Assembly: GCF_039534915.1 (NCBI RefSeq)
Contig: NZ_BAAAWE010000001.1
Location: 4,030,001-4,094,000 of the forward strand
Length of the DNA stretch: 64,000 nt
Reading direction: 5' to 3'
DNA from: Streptomyces roseofulvus
GTDB lineage: Bacteria; Actinomycetota; Actinomycetes; Streptomycetales; Streptomycetaceae
This document shows, piece after piece, positions 8,864-17,432 of the stretch. Made by a program: the position numbers and the translations under genes. Every line of letters starts with the position of its first letter. Within the stretch, counting starts at the first letter, position 1. Below the pieces are notes generated by a model, which was not told where the DNA came from, searched no databases, and saw only the letters and a program-made list of their open reading frames with translations.

Positions 8864-8925
8864 CCCCCCTCCCGGCCCCGCCCGGTCCCCCCTGAGGCGG
8901 ACCCTCCGGGTCCCCCTCACGACGG

Positions 8926-8964
8926 TTGTCCCCGTCGGCATACCCGGTATACATACTCGGTATG
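8926..8964 (+). promoter_or_regulatory. PadR gene promoter and operator overlapping the start codon
   Basis: A -35-like TTGTCC (8926-8931) and -10-like TATACA (8948-8953) are 16 bases apart, placing transcription start at or next to the ATG at 8962. Two tandem small palindromes, ATACCCGGTAT (8940-8950) and ATACTCGGTAT (8953-8963), form together the larger dyad CATAC...GTATG. PadR proteins bind such ATAC/GTAT dyads, so autoregulation of a leaderless message is likely. The ABC transporter genes lie downstream on the same strand. Confidence 0.6.
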
Positions 8965-9642
8965 TCGATCCGCCACGGGCTCCTCGCCCTCCTCGAACAC
9001 GGCCCCCGCTACGGCTCCCAGCTGCGCACCGAGTTCGAGTCCCGCACCGGCTCCACCTGGCCCCTCAACGTCGGGCAGGTCTACACGACCCTGGGCCGCC
9101 TCGAACGGGACGGCCTGGTCGCCCAGAGCGGCGAGGACGGCGCCGGCCACGCGCTCTACGCGATCACCGACGCCGGCCGCGCCGAACTGCACACCTGGTT
9201 CGAACAGCCCGTGGACCGCACCAGCCCCGCCCGCGACGAGCTCGCCATCAAACTCGCCATGGCCGTCGGGGCGCCGGGAGTCGACATCCGCGAGGTGATC
9301 CAGTCCCAGCGCCGCCACACCGTGAAGGCCATGCAGGACTACACCCGCCTCAAGGCCCAGGCCCTCGCCGCCCTCGAAGGCGGCGGCTCCCGCGAACGCG
9401 ACGACGTCGCCTGGCTCCTCGTCCTGGAGCAGCTGATCTTCCAGACCGAGGCCGAGGCCCGCTGGCTCGACCACTGCGAGTCCCGGCTGATCCGCCTCTC
9501 CGCCACCGCACCCGCCACCGCCGCCGAACCGGGGCCCGGGCCGGGAGTCCGGCCCGCGCCCGGGGCGGGGACGGAGGCGGGGGGTGTGGGGGCCGGGTCG
9601 GGGGTGGCCTCCGGGGGCGGGGCCGTGGGCCGTCGCCGCTGA
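8962..9642 (+). CDS. PadR-family transcriptional regulator
   Basis: Regulator of 226 residues. The N-terminal winged helix (about 1-85) has the PadR pattern: LLALLEHGPRYGSQL, then GQVYTTLGRLERDGLV and YAITDAGRAEL. A helical C-terminal dimerisation part follows to about residue 190. The last 35 residues are a Gly/Pro/Ala-rich tail unlike the family core. It stands 88 bases upstream of an ABC transporter operon on the same strand; PadR proteins often repress neighbouring efflux pumps, so that is the likely target. The dyad operator overlaps its own start codon. Confidence 0.88.
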   Translation: MSIRHGLLALLEHGPRYGSQLRTEFESRTGSTWPLNVGQVYTTLGRLERDGLVAQSGEDGAGHALYAITDAGRAELHTWFEQPVDRTSPARDELAIKLAMAVGAPGVDIREVIQSQRRHTVKAMQDYTRLKAQALAALEGGGSRERDDVAWLLVLEQLIFQTEAEARWLDHCESRLIRLSATAPATAAEPGPGPGVRPAPGAGTEAGGVGAGSGVASGGGAVGRRR

Positions 9643-9730
9643 CGACGGGCCCTCGCCCCCGTACGACTCCGTCCGTTCTTCCACCACACCGCTCACCGTG
9701 CGTTCTCCGCGCACCCTAGGGGGACCCTTC

Positions 9731-10474
9731 ATGTCCACACCGCTCGACGCGCAGCCCGTGCTGCGCCTGCAGAACCTGACCCGGGTCCACGGGTCCGGCG
9801 CCACCGAGGTGCACGCCCTGCGCGGCATCGACCTCGACGTGCACCCCGGCGAACTGGTCGCCGTCATGGGCCCGTCCGGCTCCGGCAAGTCCACCCTCCT
9901 CACCATCGCCGGCGGCCTCGACACCCCCAGCTCCGGGCAGGTCGTCGTCGAGGGCACCGACATCACCACCGCCGGGCTCAAGGAACTCGCCGCGCTGCGC
10001 CGCCGCAGCATCGGCTACGTCTTCCAGGACTACAACCTCATCCCGGCCCTGACCGCCGCCGAGAACGTCTCCCTGCCGCGCGAGCTCGACGGGGTGTCCG
10101 CCCGCAAGGCGCGGGTCGAAGCCCTCGCCGCGCTGGAGGAGATGGGGCTCGGCCACCTCGCCGACCGCTTCCCCGACGAGATGTCCGGCGGGCAGCAGCA
10201 GCGCGTCGCCATCGCCCGCGCCCTCGTCGGCGACCGCCGTCTCGTCCTCGCCGACGAACCCACCGGCGCCCTCGACTCCGAGACCGGCGAGTCCGTCCTC
10301 GCCCTGCTCCGCTCCCGCTGCGACGCGGGCGCCGCCGGCGTCCTCGTCACCCACGAACCGCGCTTCGCCGCCTGGGCCGACCGGGTCGTCTTCCTGCGCG
10401 ACGGCGCCATCGTCGACCAGACCGTGCGCAGCGAGGCCGACTCCCTCCTGACGGGCCGGGTGGCGGAGGCGTGA
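9731..10474 (+). CDS. ABC transporter ATP-binding protein (MacB/LolD type)
   Basis: Cytoplasmic ATPase of 247 residues that powers the permease encoded next. Walker A is GPSGSGKST, the Q-loop is in VFQDYNLIPALTAAENV, the signature is MSGGQQQRVAIARAL, Walker B is LVLADEPTGALDSETG, and the switch His is in LVTHEPRFA. This is the subfamily that pairs with FtsX/MacB-like permeases for lipid, peptide or drug export. The ATG at 9731 follows the ribosome site AGGGGGA. Its TGA overlaps the GTG of the permease (GTGA), so the two are translationally coupled. The PadR gene upstream probably controls both. Confidence 0.92.
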   Translation: MSTPLDAQPVLRLQNLTRVHGSGATEVHALRGIDLDVHPGELVAVMGPSGSGKSTLLTIAGGLDTPSSGQVVVEGTDITTAGLKELAALRRRSIGYVFQDYNLIPALTAAENVSLPRELDGVSARKARVEALAALEEMGLGHLADRFPDEMSGGQQQRVAIARALVGDRRLVLADEPTGALDSETGESVLALLRSRCDAGAAGVLVTHEPRFAAWADRVVFLRDGAIVDQTVRSEADSLLTGRVAEA

Positions 10475-13332
10475 AGACCTGGCTCCACTCCTGGCGGGCG
10501 GCCGTCCGCATCGCCCGCCGCGACGCCTGGCGCGCCAAGGGCCGCAGCTCGCTCGTCCTCGCGATGATCGCGCTGCCGATCCTCGGCGTCAGCGCCGCCG
10601 ACCTCACCATCCGCAGCGCCGAACTCTCCGTCCCGGAACGGCTGGAGCGGTCCATCGGCACCGCCGACGCCGCCTTCCGCGACGCCGGCTTCGGCGGCGC
10701 CCCCCTCCTCCAGACCCCGCAGGGCGACAACGCCGTCCCCGAGAAGGACGACGACAACACGCCCTGGCCCAGCGGCACCACCGACCCCGGCAAGGTCATC
10801 CCGGCCGGCTCCCGCTGGATCACCGACACGGTCGGCGGCGCCAAGCTGACCACCGTGCACGGCCTGCTCCAGACCGACGTCCGCGAGCTGAAGGCCGACG
10901 ATCCGATAGCGAAGGGCATCACCACCCTCCTCGACGGCCGCTATCCGAAGAAGGCCGACGAGGTGATCGCCACCTCCGCCTTCCTGGAGCGCAGCGGCCT
11001 CTCGATCGGCTCGACCGTTTCCGCTCGCAATTTCGACCGGCCGTACCGGATCGTGGGCTCCTACGAGCTGCCCGACACCCTGACGACCGCGCAGATCACC
11101 GCGCTGCCCGGAGCGTTCCTCGCCCCGTACGCGAAGGCCGCCGAGAAGGCGGGCGCGCCCGGCCCCGGCGCCGCCACCACCTACCTGGTGCAGCGCGCCG
11201 GTGGTTTCACGTGGAACACCGTGAAGGAGATCAACACCAAGGGCGTCCTCGTCGTCTCCCGGGCCGTCCTGCTCGACCCGCCCGCCGACTCCGAGGTCCC
11301 GTTCTACCAGCGGTCCGGCTGGGGCGACTACCGGTCCAGCGACGGCGCCGACGCCATGCTGCTCGCCTCCGTCGCCACCGTCGTCGGCCTGGCGATGCTG
11401 GAGATCTGCCTGCTCGCCGGCCCCGCCTTCGCGGTCGGCGCCCGCCGCTCCCGCCGCCAGCTCGGCCTGGTCGGCGCCAACGGCGGCTCCCGCAGCCACA
11501 TCCGCGCCATCGTGCTCAGCGGCGGTCTCGTCATCGGCGTCTCCGCCGCCGTCGTCGGCACGGTCCTCGCCCTGGTCCTCACCCTTGCCCTGCAACCGCT
11601 CCTGGAGGACTACCTGGGGCAGCGGTTCGGCGCCTTCGACGTCCGGCCGCTGGAACTCCTCGGCATCGCGCTGCTCGCCGTCCTCACCGGCCTGCTCGCC
11701 GCCGTCGTCCCGGCCGTCACCGCCTCCCGGCAGACCGTCCTCGCCTCGCTCACCGGCCGCCGCGGCGTCCGCTCCACCAGCCGGGTGCTGCCCGTCCTCG
11801 GCCTGATCGCGCTGCTCCTCGGCGCGGCGATCGCCCTCTACGGCTCCGTCGTCACCGACCAGTTCGTCATCGTCGCCGGCGGCTCCGCCATCGCCGAGCT
11901 GGGCGTGGTCGCCATGACCCCCGCCCTGGTCGGGCTCTTCGGGCGGACCGGCCGCTGGCTGCCGCTCTCGCCGCGGCTCGCGCTCCGCGACGCCGTCCGC
12001 AACCGGGGCCGTACGGCTCCCGCGGTCGCCGCCGTCCTCGCCGCCGTCGCCGGCACGGTCGCCGTCGCCACGTACACGTCGAGCAGCGACGCCCAGTACC
12101 GCGCCGAGTACACCGCCAGCCTGCCCCACGGCGCCGTCTCCTTCTTCCAGATGGAGGAGGGCGGCCGGGACGTCCGCGCCGTCGCCGACGCCGTCCAGCG
12201 CTACGTGTCCGTCGACACCCGCGCCGACGTGTCCCGCGTCGCCGTCGGCAAGCCCGGCTGCTCCGCCTGGGGCGAGGGCCCCGGCTGCGGCCGCTACGAG
12301 GTGATGGTGCCGCCGGCCAACGTCTGCCCGATGTGGGCGCCGACCACCGACGGCAGCGACCCCTCGCTCAAGTACACCCCCGAACAGCGGCGCACGATGC
12401 TGCGCGACGACTGGCGCTGCAAGCAGGACGAGGGCGGCGGCGTCTACGTCGACGGCGGTCTCCTCGTCGGCGACGCCCGCCTCCTGAGGGTGCTCGGCAT
12501 CGACGCCCCCGGCGCCGTCGAGGCGCTCGCCGCCGGAAAGGCCGTCACCTTCCAGAAGCCGCTGGTCGCCAAGGACGGCACGATCGGCATCAAGCAGATC
12601 ACCGACCCGAAGGCCGCCGAGAAGGCGTCGATGGAGAACAAGCCCGCCCCGGGCAAGGTCGTCTCCGTCCCCGCCCACCTGGTCACGTCCGACACCAAGA
12701 CCTACGGCCTCCAGGTGCTGATGACGCCCGCGACGGCGAAGGCCGCCGGTCTCGGCACCGCCCCGGTCGGCGCCTACTTCAGCACCGACCGGCTGCCCGA
12801 CACCGAGCAGCGGCAGAAGCTCGACGCCGAACTGGCCTCGATCGGCGCGGGGGTCGACCTCGTCATCGAGGAGGGGTACGTCTCCGACGACAGCATCTTC
12901 CTGCTCGCGCTGACCGTCTTCGCCGGTCTGGTCACCATCGGCGCCGCCGGCATCGCCACCGGTCTCGCCCAGGCCGACGCCGAGGCCGACCTGAAGACGC
13001 TCGCCGCCGTCGGCGCCCCGCCGCGCGTCCGCCGCACCCTCAGCGGCTTCCAGTGCGGGGTGGTCGCCGCCATGGGCGTCGTCCTCGGCTCCGTCGCCGG
13101 CCTGCTGCCCGCGGTCGGCCTGCGGCTCACCGAGGAGCGCGAGCGGATCCGCTTCCACGAGCAGACCGTCGCCGAGGGCTGGGGCGGCGACCTCACCCCG
13201 CCGTACGTGCCGATCGTGGTGCCCTGGGAGACGTTGGCGGCCCTGCTCGTCGCCGTCCCGCTCGGCGCCGCCCTGCTCGCCGCGCTGGTGACCCGGTCCA
13301 AGGGGGCCGTCGCCCGCCGCGCGGCGACCTGA
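10471..13332 (+). CDS. ABC transporter permease, FtsX/MacB-like
   Basis: Large membrane permease of 953 residues. The first helix is near residues 24-45, with a long outer domain before the first FtsX-type block (about 300-520: several helices around LLASVATVVGLAMLEICLLA and LGIALLAVLTGLLAAVVPAV). A second large outer region is followed by the C-terminal block (about 805-945: FLLALTVFAGLVTIGAAGIA). The outer segment has six nearby Cys (CSAWGEGPGC, NVCPMW), possibly disulfide-linked. It partners the ATPase just upstream. The substrate is unknown. Confidence 0.88.
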   Translation: MKTWLHSWRAAVRIARRDAWRAKGRSSLVLAMIALPILGVSAADLTIRSAELSVPERLERSIGTADAAFRDAGFGGAPLLQTPQGDNAVPEKDDDNTPWPSGTTDPGKVIPAGSRWITDTVGGAKLTTVHGLLQTDVRELKADDPIAKGITTLLDGRYPKKADEVIATSAFLERSGLSIGSTVSARNFDRPYRIVGSYELPDTLTTAQITALPGAFLAPYAKAAEKAGAPGPGAATTYLVQRAGGFTWNTVKEINTKGVLVVSRAVLLDPPADSEVPFYQRSGWGDYRSSDGADAMLLASVATVVGLAMLEICLLAGPAFAVGARRSRRQLGLVGANGGSRSHIRAIVLSGGLVIGVSAAVVGTVLALVLTLALQPLLEDYLGQRFGAFDVRPLELLGIALLAVLTGLLAAVVPAVTASRQTVLASLTGRRGVRSTSRVLPVLGLIALLLGAAIALYGSVVTDQFVIVAGGSAIAELGVVAMTPALVGLFGRTGRWLPLSPRLALRDAVRNRGRTAPAVAAVLAAVAGTVAVATYTSSSDAQYRAEYTASLPHGAVSFFQMEEGGRDVRAVADAVQRYVSVDTRADVSRVAVGKPGCSAWGEGPGCGRYEVMVPPANVCPMWAPTTDGSDPSLKYTPEQRRTMLRDDWRCKQDEGGGVYVDGGLLVGDARLLRVLGIDAPGAVEALAAGKAVTFQKPLVAKDGTIGIKQITDPKAAEKASMENKPAPGKVVSVPAHLVTSDTKTYGLQVLMTPATAKAAGLGTAPVGAYFSTDRLPDTEQRQKLDAELASIGAGVDLVIEEGYVSDDSIFLLALTVFAGLVTIGAAGIATGLAQADAEADLKTLAAVGAPPRVRRTLSGFQCGVVAAMGVVLGSVAGLLPAVGLRLTEERERIRFHEQTVAEGWGGDLTPPYVPIVVPWETLAALLVAVPLGAALLAALVTRSKGAVARRAAT
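11204..11217. other. One-mismatch parS-like site
   Basis: GTTTCACGTGGAAC inside the permease gene differs from the perfect 14-base ParB site at 16167-16180 by one base. It may be a weak ParB site or chance, because the bases encode an ordinary Gly-Phe-Thr-Trp-Asn stretch. Confidence 0.35.
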
Positions 13333-13430
13333 CACCGTTCCGTGCCCCGACCGTGCCCGGGGAGGAGGGTGGATCACCCTCCTCCCCGGGCACACCTGGT
13401 GGTGACGCATGTGTGCGAGAGAATGGCGGC

Positions 13431-13982
13431 ATGGAGATGCCGAGGAATGACAGGTCGCCGGAGACCCCCCAGGTCCTCATCGTGGGACAGGACGGGATGG
13501 CTCTCGGCGGCGCCGAGGGCGACGACGAACCCCGCGAGGTCCCGGTGACGGAAATGGTCGAACAGCCTGCGAAGGTCATGCGGATCGGCAGCATGATCAA
13601 GCAGCTTCTGGAGGAAGTGCGGGCGGCACCTCTCGACGAGGCCAGCCGGGTCCGGCTGAAGGAGATCCACGCCAGCTCGGTGAAGGAGCTGGAGGACGGT
13701 CTCGCGCCGGAGCTGGTGGAGGAACTGGAGCGCCTGTCGCTGCCGTTCACCGACGAGGCCATTCCCTCCGAGGCGGAACTGCGGATCGCGCAGGCCCAGT
13801 TGGTGGGGTGGCTGGAGGGCCTCTTCCACGGCATCCAGACCGCGCTGTTCGCCCAGCAGATGGCGGCCCGCGCCCAGTTGGAGCAGATGCGGCGGGCCCT
13901 GCCGCCCGGCGCGTCCCACGACGATGACGACGAGGGCGGCCGCGGTCACGGGCGCGCGGTCGGCTCGGGGCCCTACCTGTAG
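13431..13982 (+). CDS. bpa: Bacterial proteasome activator Bpa (PafE)
   Basis: ATP-independent ring-forming activator of the 20S proteasome, 183 residues. The core is nearly identical to the mycobacterial protein as I know it: VEQPAKVMRIGSMIKQLLEE, RELEDGLAPEL-like KELEDGLAPELVEEL, and AQLVGWLEGLFHGIQTALFA. The C-terminus is GPYL; the penultimate Tyr is the element that docks in the proteasome alpha ring. The N-terminal 40 residues are acidic and variable. ATG at 13431 was taken; ATG at 13437 is possible. The gene stands alone between the ABC transporter and a strong terminator. Confidence 0.93.
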   Translation: MEMPRNDRSPETPQVLIVGQDGMALGGAEGDDEPREVPVTEMVEQPAKVMRIGSMIKQLLEEVRAAPLDEASRVRLKEIHASSVKELEDGLAPELVEELERLSLPFTDEAIPSEAELRIAQAQLVGWLEGLFHGIQTALFAQQMAARAQLEQMRRALPPGASHDDDDEGGRGHGRAVGSGPYL

Positions 13983-14002
13983 GGCCTTTCCCCCGGTCCG
14001 TG

Positions 14003-14037
14003 ACGGGCCCGGCGCACCGCGGGTGCGCCGGGCCCGT
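14003..14037. terminator. Bidirectional terminator after bpa
   Basis: A perfect 16-base-pair stem (ACGGGCCCGGCGCACC and its complement) with a three-base loop sits between the convergent bpa and quinone oxidoreductase genes. It lacks a long T-run, as is usual in Streptomyces. Confidence 0.85.
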
Positions 14038-14075
14038 CTCCGTACCGCCCGGGGCGCCGGAAGGGACGCGGCGCC

Positions 14076-15056
14076 TCAGGGCGCGAGCAGCAGGACCTTG
14101 CCGACGTGCGCGCCGGACTCCAGGACGCGGTGGGCCTCGGCGGCCTCCGGCATCGGCAGCGTCCGGTCGACGACCGGGCGGATCGTGCCGCCCTCGACCA
14201 GCGGCCACACGTGCTCCCGGACGGCCGCGACGATCGCCGCCTTCTCCTGGAGCGGGCGGGCGCGCAGGGTCGTCGCCATCACGGCGGCCCGCTTGGCGAG
14301 CAGCGCCCCGAGGTTCAGCTCTCCCTTGACGCCGCCCTGGAGGCCGATGACGACGAGGCGGCCGTTGACGGCGAGGGCCTGGATGTTCCGGTCCAGGTAC
14401 TTGGCGCCCATGATGTCCAGGATCACGTCGGCGCCCGCGCCGTCCGTGGCCGCGCGGAGCTCCTCGACGAAGTCCTGGGTGCGGTAGTCGATCAGCACGT
14501 CCGCGCCGAGTTCGGCGCAGCGGGCCAGCTTCTCCGGGCTGCCGGCGGTGACCGCGACCTTCGCGCCGACCGCCTTGGCCAGCTGGATCGCCATCGTGCC
14601 GATGCCGCTGGCGCCGCCGTGCACGAGCAGCGTCTCGCCGGGCCGCAGGTGGGCGATCATGAAGACGTTGGACCAGACCGTGCACGCCACCTCGGGGAGT
14701 GCGGAGGCCGTGGCCAGGTCGACGCCCTTGGGCACCGGCAGCAGCTGGCCGGCCGGGACGGCCACCCGCTGGGCGTAGCCGCCGCCGACGAGCAGCGCGC
14801 AGACCTCGTCGCCGACCGACCAGCCGGAGACGCCGGGGCCGAGGGCCGTGATCCGCCCGGCGCACTCCAGGCCGGGGTGGGGCGAAGTGCCGGGCGGCGG
14901 GTCGTAGAAGCCCTGCCGCTGGAGGACGTCGGCTCGGTTGACGGCGCTCGCCACCACCTCGACGAGGACCTCGCCCTCGCCGGGCACGGGATCGGGCACC
15001 TCGGCCCAGACGAGGGCCTCGGGCCCACCGGGTTCCGGAATCGTGATCGCATGCAT
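14076..15056 (-). CDS. Zinc-independent NAD(P)H quinone oxidoreductase, PIG3 type
   Basis: Medium-chain reductase of 326 residues, close to TP53I3/PIG3 and QOR proteins, which reduce quinones with NADPH. The N-terminal GroES-like part contains SAVNRADVLQRQGFYDPPPG, the quinone-type variant without catalytic zinc ligands. The Rossmann part has LLVHGGASGIGTMAIQLAK (residues about 142-160) and ends HVGKVLLL. It is the last gene before the terminator at 14003-14037. The K+ channel gene lies 34 bases upstream on the same strand, so they are probably co-transcribed. Confidence 0.9.
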   Translation of the reverse strand: MHAITIPEPGGPEALVWAEVPDPVPGEGEVLVEVVASAVNRADVLQRQGFYDPPPGTSPHPGLECAGRITALGPGVSGWSVGDEVCALLVGGGYAQRVAVPAGQLLPVPKGVDLATASALPEVACTVWSNVFMIAHLRPGETLLVHGGASGIGTMAIQLAKAVGAKVAVTAGSPEKLARCAELGADVLIDYRTQDFVEELRAATDGAGADVILDIMGAKYLDRNIQALAVNGRLVVIGLQGGVKGELNLGALLAKRAAVMATTLRARPLQEKAAIVAAVREHVWPLVEGGTIRPVVDRTLPMPEAAEAHRVLESGAHVGKVLLLAP

Positions 15057-15090
15057 GGCGGCGAGGCTACTCCGGGCCCGGTGCGGCCGC

Positions 15091-16182
15091 TCAGTCCTCC
15101 GGCGGTGTGGTGAGCGGGGTGACCGGGGCCGCCCGGACGATGGTGATGACCCGGTCGGTGAGCTGGAGCGGGCTGGCCTGCGGGTCGTCGTAGCCGAGCA
15201 GCCGGTGGCCGCGCAGCACGCTCACCACCAGGTCGTCGGTCTCGCGGACGCTCCGGCCCGCCTCGGCCTTGGTCACCGGGCGCTCGACGAGGTCGAGGCC
15301 GGAGCCCTGCTGGATGAGGTCCTCCATGACGGTGCCCGCGCTGGGGCTGAGCACGGAGAGGCCGAGCAGCCGGCCGGCGGCGGAGGCGCTGGTGATGACC
15401 GCGTCGGCGCCGGACTGGCGGAGCAGCGGCGCGTTCTCCTCCTCGCGGACGGCGGCGACGATCTTCGCGCCCCGGTTGAGCTGGCGGGCGGTCAGGGTGA
15501 CCAGGACGGCGGTGTCGTCGCGCTGGGTGGCGATGACGATCTGCCGGGCCTTCTGGACCTCGGCCCGGAGCAGCACGTCGCTTCGGGTGCCGTCGCCGAC
15601 GACGCCGACGAAGCCGTCGAGGTTGGCCGCCTCGATGACCTTGCCGGAGGGGTCGACGATGACGATCTGGTCCTTGCGGAGACCGGTGGCGCAGAGGGTC
15701 TGGATCGCGGATCGCCCCTTGGTGCCGAAGCCGACGATCACGGTGTGGTCGCGCAAGTGGGACCTCCACTTCTTGAGGCGGAACTCCTCGCGGGTCCGTT
15801 CCGTGAGGACCTCGAGGGTGGTGCCGACCAGGATGATCAGGAAGAGCACGCGCAGCGGCGTGATCACCAGGATGTTGACGAGCCGCGCGGAGTCGCTGAA
15901 CGGGACGATGTCGCCGTATCCGGTGGTGGAGAGGGTGACGGTCGCGTAGTAGGCGGCGTCGAGGAAGTCGACGGTGCCGTTGGCGTTGTCGTGGTAGCCG
16001 TCGCGGTCGGCGTAGACGATGAGGACGGTCAGGAAGAGGACCCCGAGGGCCATCAGGAGCCGTCGTCCGACCTGGCGGAGCGGGTCCACGCTCCGGCTGG
16101 GGAGATGGATCCGCGCGCCGGTGACCTTTTCGTCGGCGTGGCGGGCCATGACGTCACGACTGGGAAGTTTCACGTGAAACAT
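15091..16182 (-). CDS. Potassium channel with TrkA-N/RCK domains
   Basis: Two-helix ion channel of 363 residues as drawn. The first helix is LLMALGVLFLTVLIVYA, the pore loop carries the K+ filter TTGYGD, and the second helix is ILVITPLRVLFLIILVGTTL. A cytoplasmic Rossmann RCK/TrkA-N domain (HTVIVGFGTKGRSAI) and a TrkA-C part follow. The ATG drawn here lies inside parS, and its AAGGAG ribosome site is only two bases away. The GTG at codon 4 (ten bases from AAGGAG) or the ATG at 16149 may be the real start. The 5' end overlaps the 3' end of moeA by 13 bases. Confidence 0.85.
   Translation of the reverse strand: MFHVKLPSRDVMARHADEKVTGARIHLPSRSVDPLRQVGRRLLMALGVLFLTVLIVYADRDGYHDNANGTVDFLDAAYYATVTLSTTGYGDIVPFSDSARLVNILVITPLRVLFLIILVGTTLEVLTERTREEFRLKKWRSHLRDHTVIVGFGTKGRSAIQTLCATGLRKDQIVIVDPSGKVIEAANLDGFVGVVGDGTRSDVLLRAEVQKARQIVIATQRDDTAVLVTLTARQLNRGAKIVAAVREEENAPLLRQSGADAVITSASAAGRLLGLSVLSPSAGTVMEDLIQQGSGLDLVERPVTKAEAGRSVRETDDLVVSVLRGHRLLGYDDPQASPLQLTDRVITIVRAAPVTPLTTPPED
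16167..16180. other. parS: Chromosomal centromere site parS (ParB binding)
   Basis: GTTTCACGTGAAAC is a perfect 14-base palindrome identical to the Streptomyces/Bacillus-type ParB recognition site. Such sites cluster around oriC. It contains the stop codon of moeA (TGA at 16172-16170) and the first codons of the K+ channel gene, so both proteins end or begin within it. Confidence 0.9.
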
Positions 16183-17432
16183 GCTCCTTGGGCGGACGGC
16201 GTCTCGGTCGGCCGGGGCAGGGCGAGCAGGGCCAGCCGCCGGCCGGGCTCGGCGCCGCCGGGCGGGACGACGGCCATGGCGTCGGCGGCGGCGATGCCGC
16301 GCAGCATGGCGGGCCCGTTGTAGTGCAGGGGCACGAGGGTCCCGTCCCGGTGGACGACGGGGACGAGACGGGTGTCGTACGGGTGGCCCTGGACGGCGTC
16401 ACGGACGGGGAACCGGGGTGCCTCAGCGGCTTCGGCCTGCTCCTCCATGAGTGCCGCCAGGAGGGGCGCGGCGAGGGTGAGGAGGCCGGAGACGGCGGCG
16501 AGCGGGTTGCCCGGCAGGCCGACGAGGTGGCGTCCGGCGTCCAGCCGGGCGAGCAGCATGGGGTGGCCCGGGCGGACCTTCACGCCGTCGACGAGGAGCG
16601 TGGCGCCGGCCTTGTCGAGGACCCGGTGGACGTGGTCCACGGGCCCGGCGGCGGTGCCGCCGGTGGTGACGACGAGTTCGGCGGCGGAGCCCGTGACCGC
16701 GTCGTACAGGGCCTCGGCGTCGTCGCCGATCCGGCGCGTCGCCAGGACTTCGGCGCCGAGCGCCGTCAGCCAGGGCCCGAGCATCGGGCCGAGCGCGTCC
16801 CGGATCAGCCCGTCGTGGGGGAGTCCGGACGTGAGCAGTTCGTCGCCGAGGACGAGGATCTCCACCCGGGGGCGGGGCAGCACGGCGGGCTCGTCGTAGC
16901 CGGCGGCGGCCGCGAGGCCGAGCACGGCCGGGCCGACGACGGTGCCGGCGGGCAGCAGTTCGTCGCCGACGCGGCACTCCTGGCCCCGGGGGCGGATGTC
17001 CTGCCCGGTCACGACCGCACGGAGGGGGTGCAGCAGAACCGTTCCGGCCCGGGGGTCCGCCGGAGCCTCCGTACGCGCGTGCTCGCTGCGGACGACGGCC
17101 GTGGCGCCGGCGGGGACGCGGGCGCCGGTGGCGATGCGTACCGCCTCACCGGCGGCGAGGGCGGCGGCCCCGGCGTGCCCGGCGAGGACGGACTCCTCGC
17201 GCACGGTCCAGGGGCCCGGTCCCGCGACCGCCCAGCCGTCCATGGCGGAGCTGTCGAAGGAGGGCAGGTCAGTGAGGGCCCGCAGCGGTTCGGCGAGGAC
17301 CCGGCCGAGGGCCTGCCCGAGCGGTACGCGGACGGGCGGACGTGCCGTGGCCGCCCGGGCCCCGGCTCCGGCGCGGGCGGCGCGGGCGCGTGCCTCGGGC
17401 CAGGGGGTGGCGCGGTGCTGCCCCTGGGTCAT
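16170..17432 (-). CDS. moeA: Molybdopterin molybdotransferase MoeA
   Basis: Inserts molybdenum into adenylylated molybdopterin, the last step of molybdenum cofactor synthesis. The protein has 420 residues, normal for MoeA. Motifs are LPSFDSSAMDGWAV (domain with the catalytic Asp), IATGARVPAGATAVVRSE, the MogA-like core VEILVLGDELL and VVTTGGTAAGPVDHVHRVL, and HLVGLPGNPLAAVSG. The ATG at 17432 overlaps the TGA of the MobA-like gene (ATGA), which sets the start and shows translational coupling. The final codons run into parS. Confidence 0.93.
   Translation of the reverse strand: MTQGQHRATPWPEARARAARAGAGARAATARPPVRVPLGQALGRVLAEPLRALTDLPSFDSSAMDGWAVAGPGPWTVREESVLAGHAGAAALAAGEAVRIATGARVPAGATAVVRSEHARTEAPADPRAGTVLLHPLRAVVTGQDIRPRGQECRVGDELLPAGTVVGPAVLGLAAAAGYDEPAVLPRPRVEILVLGDELLTSGLPHDGLIRDALGPMLGPWLTALGAEVLATRRIGDDAEALYDAVTGSAAELVVTTGGTAAGPVDHVHRVLDKAGATLLVDGVKVRPGHPMLLARLDAGRHLVGLPGNPLAAVSGLLTLAAPLLAALMEEQAEAAEAPRFPVRDAVQGHPYDTRLVPVVHRDGTLVPLHYNGPAMLRGIAAADAMAVVPPGGAEPGRRLALLALPRPTETPSAQGACFT

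Noticed and set aside
10030..13410. Long minus-strand frame opposite the ABC transporter
   Set aside because: Gly/Asp/Gln/Arg-rich shadow of the permease and ATPase, which have clear domains on the plus strand.
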